Source: Panonychus citri
Lineage: Eukaryota; Arthropoda; Arachnida; Trombidiformes; Tetranychidae
Length of the DNA: 64,000 bases
Assembly: GCF_014898815.1 (NCBI RefSeq)
Contig: NW_026515455.1
Span: forward strand, 124,001-188,000
Direction: 5' to 3'
How positions within the stretch are numbered: the first letter of the stretch is position 1; the number at the start of each line of letters is the position of its first letter. The notes below the pieces were generated by a model. The model worked only from the letters and a program-made list of their open reading frames with translations. It did not search any database and was not told where the DNA came from. This document shows positions 11,981 to 25,264 of the stretch, piece by piece. Position numbers and translations under genes: made by a program.

Positions 11981-13599
11981 AGAGGGTTAATTAAAAGGGT
12001 TAAAACTGCGATTCTACTGCAACGTTGCTTTCTATTAACTTCCATAAACGTATCTTCACAATGAAGCAACATAAAAGGTCAAATGGAGAGATACTTATGT
12101 AACTATTAAAAAGAGAAAGAGAAAAGGTGATTTGAAAAGAAAATGGTCTTTTGATTATGATGGCGCTGGAAGTTAACGATAATGGTACTACTAATGATGA
12201 ACAAGATGGAATTTGATTCACATCTACAATAACCTTTCTCTCTTTACTCTCACTCAATCCATTTACTATATTCATTTTTCTCTTCTAATTTAACCATTAT
12301 TATTATTATTCTTTTTCTCTCTCCTCTTCCCTTATTTCTACTTTTCTTCCCTCTCTTTTTTCTATTCTTATTGATTGAGATTCAGCATCTGCACGCTGTT
12401 TTTTTCAAAGAGCATTTAAAGTTTTACATATTCACAAGTCAAAGAAGAAGAAATAATCGCAATATCATACGATGGATATGATGTGTAGACCCAAAAAGGC
12501 CCAAAGGTTCAAGCCGGATCTCTATCTCTCTCTTTCTCTCTTTCTCTCTATTCATTATTTCTAATCTGTATCTGTAAATCTTTTCATTTGCTTTTGCAGA
12601 ATTTTGTTGTCTGTTTATCTCTCTCTCTCCACTCCTTCTCCTCCCCCTCCCTCGTCTTCAATTCTTTTTGTCACCAAGTTGTGTCAGAACTGAAAAAGTT
12701 GATTTTTTGTTGGTCCTTCTTTTTTTTCTCTTTTCTTCTTCTTGAAATCTGTCTAAGTACAATTCATTCAACTTCAAAGAATCACATTTTTTGTCTTTCT
12801 CTTCTCTCTTTTTTTGTAAACTTATATAATTGTTTCTCTCTTCTAATCAAAGACTATTTGATATTCATTAGTTGAATCCTGAATGTATTATAATCTGATA
12901 AACATTAACGCGAAAAGCCAAATAATAGTCGATAATAATGGTAATAAAAAGCAAAGAACGAGAAATTTTAATTATAACAACAGTTAGTCAATTGTTTGTT
13001 ATCTCATGATTATTTTCTTCACGAATCCAACTCTATCCATGGATAATATTTATGAGCAATTAAATGAGATAAGATTCTAACAAGGTACTGATAAAAGTAA
13101 CAAGTTTAAGAAAAGATCATGAGAATGAGAATTTGAAAAGAACAAAAGTAATTTTCAATAAGTAAGAAGATGAAGATGAGGATAAGTAAAAACAAGAATT
13201 TTCATTACGAATTTAGTTAAATGAATTCTAAAAGAAAAAGAACCTGAAAAAGAAGATAAAAGCGACAACGAATCAAGTAGAAAATGTGAACCAGGATAGA
13301 AAAGGATAGAGATAAATTTAAACCAGAAGCAGGATGAAGATGAAGATGAAGATGATGAATGGAATGAGAAGATGATGATGGTGTAGGGGGAGAGGAAAAT
13401 GCGAGAAAATGAAAGCATCAACAGTAATATCATTTTCGGACGGCGAAAGTTTTCCGGTGGCCAGTTGGGTGGGTTTGAGGACGATCGTCATAATCACCAT
13501 GATGATGCAAACGACGCTGATGATGATGAAGCGCGATCTCATTTCTGACCCTGTTTAACTTGACTGGATATATTTATCCTCCTAAAGCCTCATTCTTGG

Positions 13600-13649
<50 letters not shown>

Positions 13650-16406
13650 ATGATAATGAAGATGATGACGAGTGAGAAGAAGCATAAAAATTAACTCTAA
13701 TCTTGAGTAAATTTCCGATCCTCTCAATCTCTTATTTTTAGAATTGATGGAACTTCAGTTTCAAGATTATTCATCCTGAGGTTGAATCTTTTGCTCTTCT
13801 ACACCATCAATGAAATAGCAAAGAGCAGAATTTTTCATGATAAATTGTGTTTTCTTTATTTTCTTTTTTCATTCAGATTCATACGATTTAAAAATTTCCA
13901 TCATGAAAATAATTAATATTATCATTCATTTGATCATTAATGATACATTATAATGTAGTTGGACATAGACAACAAGTATTGATGTCAAACTATTAATTGT
14001 TATCAAAATAAATTAATCATCCATTTCTACCGGTAAATTATGCATTCATTTTATTATCATTATGTTCATCAGTCAACAATTAGTTAACAATCTAAATAAT
14101 GATGATGGTTCATTTCAGATAATCATTTATAATCACAATTACCGGGTTACCATGATTCTTTCACCATCTAATCATCATTAGCTTACAACAAACAGTTAAT
14201 TGTTTATCAAGTTTCATGTTTATACCTATGGGAATTAATTTATTTCTCATCCACATATCACAACCAACGGTAATTAAGGATGGAAATTAACTATTTAAGT
14301 AATTATAATGAATATCATGCTCAAATTAAAGTCCAAATAAATGGAATCACACTCATCTTAATGAATTTTTATTCCAATTTTCCTCTTCTTCCTCCTCTTT
14401 CTCTTTCTCTCTCATCATCATCAACAAATCACATCATTATATTCATCTTGAACATTATCTTAATCTTCCTGATTATCATCATCGTCTTTAAATGGGACAA
14501 AAGTTTATCTTCATTGACATAGACTTGAAATAAATAAGTAAATTGTGTTTTCCGTTTAATTTTTTCTTCTCATTTCAATTCATTGAATTGATGAAAACTT
14601 TAAGAAGAAGATGATTCATTGAGATGATAAAAAGACTTTAATCTCTTCTGGTCATCATCATCATCTTAATTGCTTATCCATTATGAGAACAACAAAACTT
14701 TCACCCCGAAGGGCAGAAAACGAAATTCGTATCATCATGATTATCATTCAACAATCAATTTCAAATTCACTTCTCGATTTCATGATCGTTTGATTAACTT
14801 TCATCGAAAACTTTGAATAGATTGTGGAAGATTAAAGATCTTACCAATTACAATGAGCATTTTCTGGTCAAATAACACGAGCATTAAATCAATTAATTTA
14901 AATTATTAACTTGATGTCAAATTATATTGATGATAATTAATTAAATGTTTACTTAAAGATCAACTTTAATCAATAAGAATCAATAACTTGTTGTTGTTTC
15001 TCTTAAATTACTTGACCTTTTAACTTAATGAAATTGTTTTTGAAACTTTGCTCGGTCTTCATGGTTTTCTTATCATGAAACTTTAAATTACCTGATCTTT
15101 GATTGTGATAATCATTGATAGTTAACTGGATCCTGTCAAAAAGATAAGTAATTATTATCGACATCATCACAATTAACAACATTATCATCCAAGGACAAGA
15201 TTAATTCACTTCATTTTTTACATTCGAACTTTTTTTCTGATAACTTTTTTTCAGCGTAAACAAGAAACACTTTCACTCCTCTTTTAACAATTTACTGATT
15301 GTTGGACAATCAGCAATTTATTGATTATTCCGTTAATAATAAAAGGAAAAGACCTCTAATTCCTTTAAAGGTCAATCCAATCAATTCACAACAATTTAAC
15401 TTTTTTCTTTTCTCGAAAACATCTTCGAACCTTTTTTCGAACATTTTTAATAAAGTTACATTTTAATGATCGTAATTATTTCAAACTAAATAATGAATTA
15501 ATTTAATTGGGATCAGTTTTGACTTCAATTATTAAATTACAGTTGATGATTAAGTTAATTATCATTAAAGATAATGTTGCAATTAACGATTGTTTTTCTT
15601 TCATCTTGATCAATGATCTTTATCCCTTTAAAATTGTGACGATTTTAAATTTACTAATGACTGAGTTTTAATCAATCAACCTAAACAATTAAAATCAAAT
15701 AGCCAATAATAGTAATTTTATTTATTAATAATTATGATCTGAAAATTTAAATATTCAAATAATATTTAGTATAAGTAATCATTTATTTGGATCTTTAAAA
15801 GCAGTTTATTCATTTCAAGAAACTTATCCAATTGTAGATCAAAATCATTTGGAAACAATCAATTTTGATCAGTGAATCATTTTCAATCTTATTATCAGAC
15901 AATTAGTTAAATCACTCAATTGTATTGATTTTATCTCACCTGTAGATTATTTTTCTACTCGATTACTAATTAAACATATTCACGTTCTTTTGTCTATGTC
16001 ATGAAAATAATAAATTTCTTCACCTCTCCATCATTTTGACAATTTCGATGGTGTGTAACTAAATTTTATCTAAAAAATCAGACAATTAACTCAAATAATT
16101 CAAACAATGAAACAATTTCCTTCAATAATAAACATAATCAACTTTCTGGTTCTTTTCATTTGGAAATCGCGCTTCTACCAAATTCCAATTTGAATTTCCA
16201 ACGTGATGGTAACTCCATCTAACGAATTGTGTAACAGATCAAATGTCTGACAATTGGTATTTACTGTTTTTGATCTGGAAGTCAACGTGTCTCAATTTGT
16301 TTAATTAATTATCAATTAGATTGTTGTTGTTTTTTATTGTTTAGCTTAATTTTTATTAGGCTGGTGTTGGTAATTGGTGTTCCATTGGATTCATTGCTCT
16401 CGTAAA
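11981..16406. other. Intergenic with simple repeats; one weak coding-like patch
   Basis: About 4.4 kb between the elongase and COPG. It holds pyrimidine-rich stretches around 12290-12840, a (GA)n tract at 13602-13648, and otherwise AT-rich sequence. A patch at about 13430-13542 (minus strand) has unusually GC-rich third positions and could be an unplaced exon; it is listed as a finding. No other supported gene is seen. Confidence 0.5.
13602..13648. repeat. (GA)n microsatellite
   Basis: Uninterrupted GA dinucleotide run of about 47 bp, directly visible in the sequence. Confidence 0.95.
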
Positions 16407-19317
16407 ATGTATCACAAAAAGGATAAAAAAGACGATGAAGATTTGGCAATTGCTGGTAACGTTTTTGCCAAAGTAACAAAAACATCGGCTCTTCAAGATG
16501 CGAGGAGTTTCAATGAAACACCGGTCAATGCGAGAAAATGTACCTTAATTTTAACCAAGATTCTTTATTTAATGAACCAAGGAGAAACTTTTACTACCCA
16601 AGAAGCTACTGATTTATTTTTCAACATCACTAAATTGTTCCAATCTAAGGATACAACTTTAAGGCGTTTGGTTTACATTGGTATAAAAGAGCTATCGAAA
16701 ATAGCTGAAAATGTTTACGTTGTCACATCTAGTTTAACCACCGATATGAATGCCAAGGATGACCTTTGTCGACCTCAAGCTCTACGAGCTCTTTGTCATA
16801 TCACTGATGGTACCACTTTCCAGGTTTGTTATATTTTTGTTTACTTAATTGTTATTCCGTTTTCTAAATGATTGCTTTTCTTTTTTAAACCCAGGGCATT
16901 GAGCGATACATGAAACAAGCAATAGTTGATAAGAATCCAGCAGTAGCTTCTGCAGCATTAGTATCAGCTTATCATATGGCTAAGAACATTCCGGAAGGTG
17001 TTAAGAGATGGGTTAATGAGGCCCAGGAATCGGTCAATTCTAATAATGTTATGGTCCAGTATCATGCTCTGGGATTACTTTATCATATTAAGAAAAATGA
17101 TCGTTTAGCTGTCTCCAAGTTTCTGGCGAAGTTTTCTCAGACCGGGCTAAAATCACCCTATGCCCTCATCATGATGCTTCGAATGGCAGCTCACCTTTTC
17201 TCCCAAGATACAACTAACTTTCAATATCTTAAGTTGATTAGCAAATATTTCGACCATTCATCTGATATGGTCATGTATGAAGCTTTGAAGCTGTTTTTAA
17301 AAGCTGGGTGTATAGCACCAGTAGACACATTGGTTGCTGCTGGGCTTATGCAGTTAACTATGCCTTCCCTTAGACCAGCGGGCAAATTTGAGGCTGTCAG
17401 AACCCTTAATCAAATCGCTATGGTCAAACCGAAAGATGTCGAATTGTGTAATGTTGAATTGGAAAACCTGATAACCGATCCCAACCGATCAATTGCTACC
17501 TTAGCGATTACAACGTTACTCAAAACAGGACAAGAAGGCTCTGTCGATCGTCTTATTAAGCAAATTTCTACATTTATGAATGAAATTTCCGACGAATTTA
17601 AAATCGTAGTCATCACTGCAACCCGAAAGTTGTGTCAAAAGTTCCCTCGTAAACATTCAGTTATGATGAATTTCTTGGAGACCATGTTGAGAGAAGACGG
17701 TGGAAGTGAATTTAAGAAAGCAATTGTGGACACTATTCTCAACATCATCTTAGATAATCCCGATGCAAAAGAAGCTGGTTTAGCTCATCTGTGTGAATTC
17801 ATCGAAGACTGTGAACATGCTGACCTAATGATCAGAATCCTTCATCTTCTTGGCAAAGAGGGACCCAAGACTACACGACCATCCCGATACATTAGATATA
17901 TTTACAACAGATTGATATTGGAATCTGCTCCCATTCAGGCCGCTGCTGTTAGTTCACTTGCTAAGTTTGGTGCTCAATGTGAAGGCTTGTTACCTGATAT
18001 ATTAGTTCTGTTACGCCGATCTTTACTGGAGACAGACGACGAAGTGAGAGATCGAGCAGTATTCTATCTTGGTATCTTGATGACAAATCAAAAATCTTTG
18101 TATAATCAATTCATCTTAAACCCAATACAAGTATCAATTGTAGACCTTGAAAAAGCTCTTCTGCAATATGTCTCCAATCCGAAAGAAAGTCCATTCGATA
18201 TAAGAACGGTTCCACTTGCCACACATCCACAGCCCATCGAAGAGATAATTAAAAAACCACAAGTGAATGGAGTGAAACCATCAGCTGACGCTAATCAAAA
18301 TCAGAAATTAGCTTCAGTTGAAACTGGTGAAACACGACGAGCTAAATACGAGGAGTTATTAACATTTTTCCCCGAGTTAGAAGAGTTGAAATTAGGACCA
18401 CTAACCAAATCCTCGCAACCTATTGAATTGACCGAGTCAGAGACGGAATATGTTGTCAAGTGTATCAAACATGTTTTCAAACGACATATTGTATTTCAAT
18501 TTGATTGTATCAACACTCTCAACGATCAAGTTCTCGAAAATGTTCGAGTTTCAATGCAGGTGAGATTCAGTCAATCTTTTTTCATTTCCGTTCAATTTTA
18601 CAACATAATCATAATAATAACTTGAAAATCTATCCTATTCTTCCCAGGTTCCTGAGGGATACAGGAAAGTTTGCATAATTGAATGTCCAAGACTCGAATA
18701 TGATGTGCCCGGAGTAACTTACACATGTGTGGAACTTGTGGCCGAAGATGTTACTTCTTACACTGGAACATTTGAAAATCTTTTATTGAAATACATCGTA
18801 AAAGATTGTGATCCGGATACTGGAAAAGTTTCAGATGATGAAGTTGGGTTAGTATGATGTTTACTCATATGTTTGTTTACTTTCCTTGGATTAACTGTTT
18901 TTGTCTTCTCTCTTCAGGTATGATGATGAGTACGCATTGGAAGATGTTGAAGTTTATATATCAGATTACATACAAGGAACAATTAAATCCAATTTTGCTT
19001 CAGCATGGGAAGAGTTGGGACCAAACGCCGAAGTTGAAGAGACTTTTGTTCTTCTATCATTTAAAACAATCGGTGAAGCAATAACAAATATCGTTCGCTT
19101 CATGGGCATGGCTCCTTGTGACCGATCAGACGTCGTTCCTGAAGGAAAGTTGTCCCATTCTCTATATCTATCTGGTGTATTTCACGGAGATGACGAAATC
19201 TTGGCGAGAGCCAAATTAGCTGTAACAACCTCTGCTAGTGATGGTGTTACTATGAAATTATCAATCAGATCAAACAACTTGGATCTTTCCAATTTTATAG
19301 TTTCCATAATTGCCTAA
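16407..19317 (+). CDS. COPG: Coatomer subunit gamma (COPI coat)
   Basis: Large subunit of the F-subcomplex of the COPI coat. COPI drives retrograde Golgi-to-ER and intra-Golgi vesicle traffic, and gamma binds ARF1, p24 tails and ARFGAP. Exons: 16407-16823, 16895-18559, 18648-18847, 18918-19317, all with GT-AG introns of 70-88 bp and consistent phases. The 893-residue product compares with about 874 in human. It has the N-terminal adaptin-like HEAT solenoid (with ERYMKQAIVDK and DSNRSIATLAITTLLKTG-like stretches), a linker at about 540-600, and the C-terminal appendage (YDDEYALEDVEV, then GMAPCDRSD). The ATG at 16407 matches the family start; an in-frame ATG at 16374 would add 11 unconserved residues. 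A broken copy of part of exon 1 lies 5.4 kb downstream. Confidence 0.96.
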
Positions 19318-19777
19318 ATTAAAGCCTCTCTCACTTTATACGGAGCAAAACCTTTTTTAAAAATTATTATTATTATATAAATATACTTATAATTCATCAA
19401 CGTTGAATTTTTTCCGTCGTCTCAACAAAGTTAATAGACAATTAAGATTCCCTGTGACAGCGTTTGGAAAATTACGTTGAATGGATAAAGTGACAAGTGT
19501 AATCAATTAATTATTGGAAAGCAACAATCATAATTAAGAATAAATTATTGTCTCGGATTTAAATTAAAGTGAAATTGTTTTATTGAATCGAATTGATTCT
19601 TGTCCAGTAATCAATTTCATATCAATCAATTGTCAACAAAATCAAAAAGTTCCAAGAGATAAATAAACTTACATCATTATATTAATTAAAAAAGTACTTT
19701 TCTCTAGCGAATTCGCATTCGCATATTTGAAGAAATTGAGGAAAAGACAAAGTCCATAAAGTGGCGATTGAATTTTA
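19318..19777. other. Convergent 3' regions (COPG / sphingomyelinase D-like)
   Basis: 460 bp between two genes transcribed towards each other, so both 3' UTRs should lie here. It is AT-rich with short ATT repeats at about 19362-19380. No gene is seen. Confidence 0.55.
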
Positions 19778-21185
19778 CTAAATCGAAAAATCATCATCGT
19801 AAACCGGTAATCTCAAGAAAACGAAATCTCTTAAATACTTGGTGAAGGAAGTGAACATATCGGCCGCACTGGTCACTACTCTCAGACTAACAGGTGGCAT
19901 TACATTGGCACTTGGCGCTGGTTTCTCTTCCGGGTCCGACTGAATTCGTTCCCATGGATCGTCTTCCGTTGTCGCTAATCTGTACCTGAATCGAAAACTT
20001 GGTTCCTTTAACACTTTAAACAATCTCTCTGGATGATTGGTGATAATTCCATCGACACCAAATCTAATTTTGATTAAACAATAAAAGAAATTGATTAGCA
20101 AGTTGCTGATATTTCGATAATAAAAGCAAAAATTTCCAACTTACTTGAGAGAAGCTCTTAGATTATGATGCAGATCAATTGTCCAATGATAAACTTTATC
20201 GATAACTGGGTCGGGGATCATCCCGCTTCTTGTGTCACGTTTTGTAATGACCTGAGTTAATCGACCGAGATTATAAAAAGGAGATATGCAATTGGAAAAT
20301 CCATCACCCAACCAAATGTTGTTGGTGATTTCGAGTCTTTGCCACATCCCGATCACATCTTCGACTCGGTCATTCATTCCGACATCCCAACCGATTTTCT
20401 TATTCAGATGCTCTAGACCATTGCTCTCGAGTTCATTTTGAAAACCTAAGACAAAATCGTAATCATAAACATGGCCAATCGATAAAAGTAATTTGATCTT
20501 TGAAGTGGTTGATCCAAATTCAAATAAATTTGCAATCACTTTTTGTGCCAAATCACTTCCAGCATTCGCTTTAACTGACGCAGGTAAAGTGGAAATCTTC
20601 AAGTCGAGAAAGAGAAGAGCGAAATCTTTCTTGTAATTTGCATTTTCTGTTTAGAGAAAGAGAAAGTGATTAATCCACTAATTTTTAACTAATTTTGATC
20701 AACAGGTGGTTTCACTATCGAGATTTAAACGAGAATTTGATTGTTATTAATTCGGAAACTTTGAGACCCAACAAAAGACGACGATTACTGGACAGTTTTC
20801 AAAATTTCTCAGCGATAAATAAAAGTGTCAACAGGAGAGGAAAGAATGAAAGAAGAGAAAATATCTTACCTGGTTTTGTAATTTCTCGAACATGGGCCAA
20901 ATATGTCTCAATATCCTCTCTTTCGGTACAATGGCGGAAACAATCACAAGGATAACCATGGAAAGTGTAGAGAGCTGATCCGCTCAACGAGAAGGAGACA
21001 TCAGCTTCGATTGCATTGGCACCACGAGAAAGATACGTGTTGATCTCTTTGATTGAATTCACCATGTGGGCAATGTTGTAAAAAGGTCGAGCACTTGAAT
21101 CGGCTCCATGAACCAGCGATGAAAATAAAATAATTAATGATGAAATTATTAAATAGTTGAAATAATATGAAAAGATTGATGGCAT
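19778..21185 (-). CDS. Sphingomyelinase D / phospholipase D-like, GDPD superfamily
   Basis: Secreted-type member of the arachnid SMase D family, which cleaves choline or ethanolamine head groups from sphingo- and lysophospholipids by transphosphatidylation. Exons on the minus strand: 21185-20870, 20646-20145, 20063-19778, giving 367 residues. A signal peptide occupies about 1-27. The TIM-barrel active-site residues are all present: H40, E60 and D62 (AIEADVSF), H76 followed by the Cys-rich loop (C80, C82, C86), and D120 in FLDLK. Spacing of these residues follows the known enzymes almost exactly. Further family segments are WDVGMND, WLGDGFSNC and the C-terminal GVDGIITNHP. The C-terminus runs about 65 residues beyond the usual end. 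An upstream in-frame ATG at 21353 exists, but the chosen start gives the clean signal peptide. It is a homologue of spider venom enzymes, but nothing here shows venom use; ticks and mites carry such genes too. The coding frame looks intact. Confidence 0.88.
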
Positions 21186-23006
21186 TTTGAAGTTGGTGAA
21201 TAAACATGAAGATGAAGATGATGGACAATAATATGAAGACGGTGACGGGGATGAAGGCAAAGGTGACAAAGGCGATGATTCACTTTGTGAAGAGCACTTG
21301 TTTCTCCTATGAAGTTTTAAAATCATGATCGAAATTAATTGTACAGTTAACAAAAATATTGTAATTTATTGGCACTTAGAAATTATTGGGAAACAACATC
21401 AATGGTTAAGCACAACATTCAATTTGAAACAATAACTTCACTTGTGACTTTTTATCGAACTTTTCAATCGCTGTTGTTCATCTAAACTCTCTCAAGACGG
21501 ACACAGGTAGATGGTCTTGAAAACCCTAAAAGAGAAAGAGAGAGCCCAAGAAGAGAGGAAGATGATAGTACTTCTATCCTTATCCTCTTTCTTCTCAGTA
21601 TCATTATAATCTTCTTCATCTTCATTAACGACATTAACTCAACCTCCTCGAAAGTATTTATCCTCTTTTATTTAGATTTCAACTGATCATCGATACAAGA
21701 TTAACTTTATCTTTGAATCACTCTTGTTAATCTCTAGATGAAGCTTATTATTAATCCACTGGAATTTATCAAGCGAATATGAAAGAAATAAAAAGACGAT
21801 GAAGATTTGGTAACGTTTTTGCCAAAGTAACAAAAACATCGGCTCTTCAAGATGCGAGGAGTTTCAATGAAACACCGGTCAATGCGAGAAAATGTACCTT
21901 AATTTTAACCAAGATTCTTTATTTAATGAACCAAGGAGAAACTTTTACTACCCAAGAAGCTACTGATTTATTTTTCAACATCACTAAATTGTTCCAATCT
22001 ATGGGTATTAGTTAAATGTTAATCTAATTAGAGAAAGGATCAACTCAGAATCACATGATGCTGAAGCTTCTTGGTAAATGAACTACGGTTTTATGCAAAT
22101 TTCCTTGTGAATTTTACTCTGAATGTAGATAATAAAAAATAATCACTATAAAATCATTCACCCTTTACAATATTCAAAAATTCTATTAATACTAAATGTT
22201 TTTACATAAATAGATGAATTAATGTAATTATACAACAATTTATTAACTATTAAGTGAAACTTATAAACAAACATAACCTCAAGTTGATATAAATGGTTCT
22301 TAGCTCAAAGAATCGCTTGTGATTGGACAGAATCACGATATTGGCTCCTCCTTTTACAGACTTTTTGTAAATAGATTTAACTGGGAGTTGAAGCTATTGT
22401 AATATTATCATTTCTCTCTCTCTCTCTCTCTCTCCCGTTGTCATCCTCAAGCTCTCTGTAACTGACAAGCAAAGGCCATTATCATAAAATGTATGAATTG
22501 TTTGTGTAATCAAGAAACTGTCATAACCATACAAGAGTTTCAATTGACAATAATGATGCTGATGCTGGAAATGATTCCAACAGGGAAGAGGTGAGTTCAC
22601 TTGATTTCATCTCCTTTTCATCCTCATCCAGTTTTCCTTTTTCTCTTAGATTATCTTCCTTTTGATTTTCACTTTTTTTAACCAAATAGACTTCATCTAA
22701 CCAAATGAAGATAATTCCATGAACAACAAACTTCAAGATGATTCTGAGTTTCGATGAGCAAAAAATCAACATTATAATTCTTAGATAATAACAGTTGGAA
22801 CTTTAATCATCACGATTCCAGATCTCTGATTGAGATTTTCCCCTGTTTCAGTTGAATTATTTTTTAATTTAATCTCAACTTTCTTCATCCTCATCATCTT
22901 TTCGTCATCATCCTCATCATTTCCCTCCTTCTGAAACTGACTCCCTCCCAGTTTGCTGTCTCTGTTATATTCCTTCTGGCCATAAGAATTGAGATTTTAT
23001 TAGTAA
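21186..23006. other. Divergent intergenic region with COPG fragment
   Basis: About 1.8 kb between the minus-strand SMase D-like gene and the plus-strand bHLH gene. It includes the COPG exon fragment at 21788-22001, a (TC)n run at 22412-22434, and a TCATC-rich leader just before the bHLH start. No intact gene is seen. Confidence 0.55.
21788..22001 (+). pseudogene. Partial copy of COPG exon 1
   Basis: This stretch repeats COPG 16424-16647 on the same strand, base for base over nearly all its length. It differs by one fewer A in a leading A-run and by a clean 10-bp gap (the bases after GAAGATTTGG), which breaks the reading frame. It begins and ends abruptly inside the exon: no start codon, no intron, no splice sites and no downstream exons. 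It is therefore a non-functional fragment from a short, recent duplication, not a processed transcript copy with a poly(A) tail. Confidence 0.93.
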
Positions 23007-24973
23007 ATGTCATCAGCAGGCAAAATGTCTTCTTTATCTTCATCATCCTCATCATCGTCTTCATCTTCATCTTCTCCTTGTTGTTCGAATTCTTTTACCT
23101 CCAATTCTTATTCTTTTCCTATTAATAGTTTGTCAAATTCAGTTAACCCGTCATCGTCCCAACAAATTCAATCATCAGTCCATCAACAATCACAATCACA
23201 GCACCAGAATCAACATAATCCACAACAATCAAATATAAATAACAACAACAAACTGGAATTAAATTATACTCATAATAATAACATAAGTAATAATTGCGAT
23301 AATAATAAAAGTGATATTGATAATACAACTGATAACAATCAAGTTTTATCAACAATTACAAATGTTACGACAATCATTGAACCATCAGCAACGATAGTTA
23401 CAACAACGACATCGATACAATCAAATTTAATCAACAACAATCAGCAAGTTCATTTCTCGGATAATTCAAGTAACTTAAGTACTCCAAGCCCAACAAAGGA
23501 TATCACTGATTTAGGATCAATATCTTGTTCAATTCTTCATCAACATCAACAACAATTGCAACAATTGAACTGTTCACCTGATCATCTTAATCACCAACAA
23601 CAGTTGAAATCATATTCACTTGTTAATCATTCCAATAATCAACAATTTACTAATTATAGTGAAAATTTAAACACAAACGTTCAATCAACTTACTTAGTTC
23701 CTCTTTATAATGGTAAGGCTAATTGAACAACAAATTAATCGAGCAATTGTAATGACAATTAATTTCCATTTAAATAACAGAATCGGATAATAACAACTCT
23801 ACAAACAACGCCACTAATTGTTATGAAAATGGCGACATCGAAATGATCGGTCAATGTTCAACTGACTATTCACTGAACATAATACCTAAAGTCGAGCGTC
23901 GAGCTGCAAACGTCCGTGAACGAAGAAGGATGATCTCAATTAACTCTGGATTCGAAGAATTAAGAATTCACGTGCCAACATTTCCTTTCGAAAAAAGGTA
24001 AAAATCAATAATCTATCAATACATTTAATTATTACTCTCAAATCGTAATTATCTTTTCTTCTAACAGATTATCTAAAATTGATACTCTTCGATTAGCAAT
24101 CGCTTACATTGCACTTCTAAGAGAGATATTATCTTCAGAACATGATACTATTACTTATTTCGAAAAATGTCTGGATGGTCAAGTTCGAAAAGAAAACACC
24201 GAAGGCTGGAAAACAAGCGGTGAGTTCATTTGATAAAATTAAATATTTCGAATGCGAAGCTCAATTGCAATTGCGAAGAAATCACTTAGCTCGATATATT
24301 TTTCAGGAATTACGAATCGAATTAGTTTGAAAAAATGCGAATTTGTCCGATTTTCAGAATTAAATTCCAACATCTAACTAGAAATAATTAACACGTCATT
24401 TAATTGATAATTCACTTGAAGGAATAAAATTGAATTAGTAAAATGTTCACTATATTGTATTAGATAAACTGATTTTATAATCTCGAGTTTCGATAAATAT
24501 TTAGTCTTAGCCTATATTGAATCATCCAAGTAAAATGTTTTATAGGATGAGAGTAGATATTGATTCAAGGGTATTCAGGTTAACATAGAGTTTATCTAAG
24601 TAAACTGAGTTTCTGATTTTTATTAATTCTTTTCTAATTTTTTATTATAAATTTAGACTTAACTGCTCGATTAAATTGGATTAATTGGGAAAATCTTGGT
24701 GTTAATCCTAATCTCCGTAATTTCGCCAGTCTTTTAGCTCAATTTTCAGCTAATTCATCACAGTTACAAGAATTAGAACCTGAAATAGCAGTTCCAGTCC
24801 AACCTTCATCTAATCCGATTCCACACTTACCTCCTAATAATACTCACCTTCATCACCATCATCCTCATCCTCATCCACACCCACACCAACATCAACTTCA
24901 TCATCATCACCATAATCACCACCATCACCTTCATCATCCTTATTACTCAGCTAAATATGAAGGAGGAATATGA
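23007..24973 (+). CDS. bHLH transcription factor, PTF1/Fer family
   Basis: Four exons: 23007-23712, 23781-23997, 24068-24219, 24657-24973, all GT-AG with matching phases; 463 residues. The first 235 residues are low complexity: poly-Ser, then Gln/Asn/His-rich. The bHLH domain (about 275-329) has the basic region RRAANVRERRRM, helix 1 SINSGFEELR, the loop HVPTFPFEKR and helix 2 LSKIDTLRLAIAYIALL. The loop and helix 2 are diagnostic of the PTF1/Fer group, nearest Fer2-like by eye. The second intron splits the domain in the loop, right after EKR. The tail holds a WINWENLG motif after the last intron and a His/Pro-rich run at the end. Members bind E-boxes as heterodimers with Daughterless/E proteins and specify neurons or gland cells. 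A second ATG at 23025 could equally be the start. Confidence 0.88.
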
Positions 24974-25258
24974 TTCTAATCGTTTCTGCAATTAACTAAT
25001 CACCTTTGCAATCAAAACAAAGAAAAAAACTTAAAATTATCCAAATGATTGTAATATTTATTAGCTTGTAGCAACTCAAATTAATTATCAGTGTTTTTAT
25101 CAACCTGCTGATCTCAGAAAACATTATTATTGTTTATTATTGTTTCCTAGTCTATTATTATTATAATTCAATGAAAAAGTAACAATAACAATAACCTGTG
25201 GTCACTCAAAATGTAAATACTGTTTATCCAAATTATGAATCAACAGATAATCTATAAT

Positions 25259-25264
25259 AATAAA
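25259..25264 (+). terminator. Possible bHLH gene poly(A) signal AATAAA
   Basis: AATAAA about 290 bp past the bHLH stop codon, with another overlapping AAATAAAA at about 25280. Position-based assignment only. Confidence 0.35.

Noticed and set aside
14280..14522. 80-codon hydrophobic open frame
   Set aside because: Low-complexity Ser/Ile/Leu translation of pyrimidine- and ATC-rich sequence; no motif or conservation signal.
21186..21353. Upstream in-frame ATG (21353) for the SMase D-like gene
   Set aside because: It would add 56 Ser/Pro-rich residues in front of a good signal peptide; the ATG at 21185 fits a secreted enzyme.
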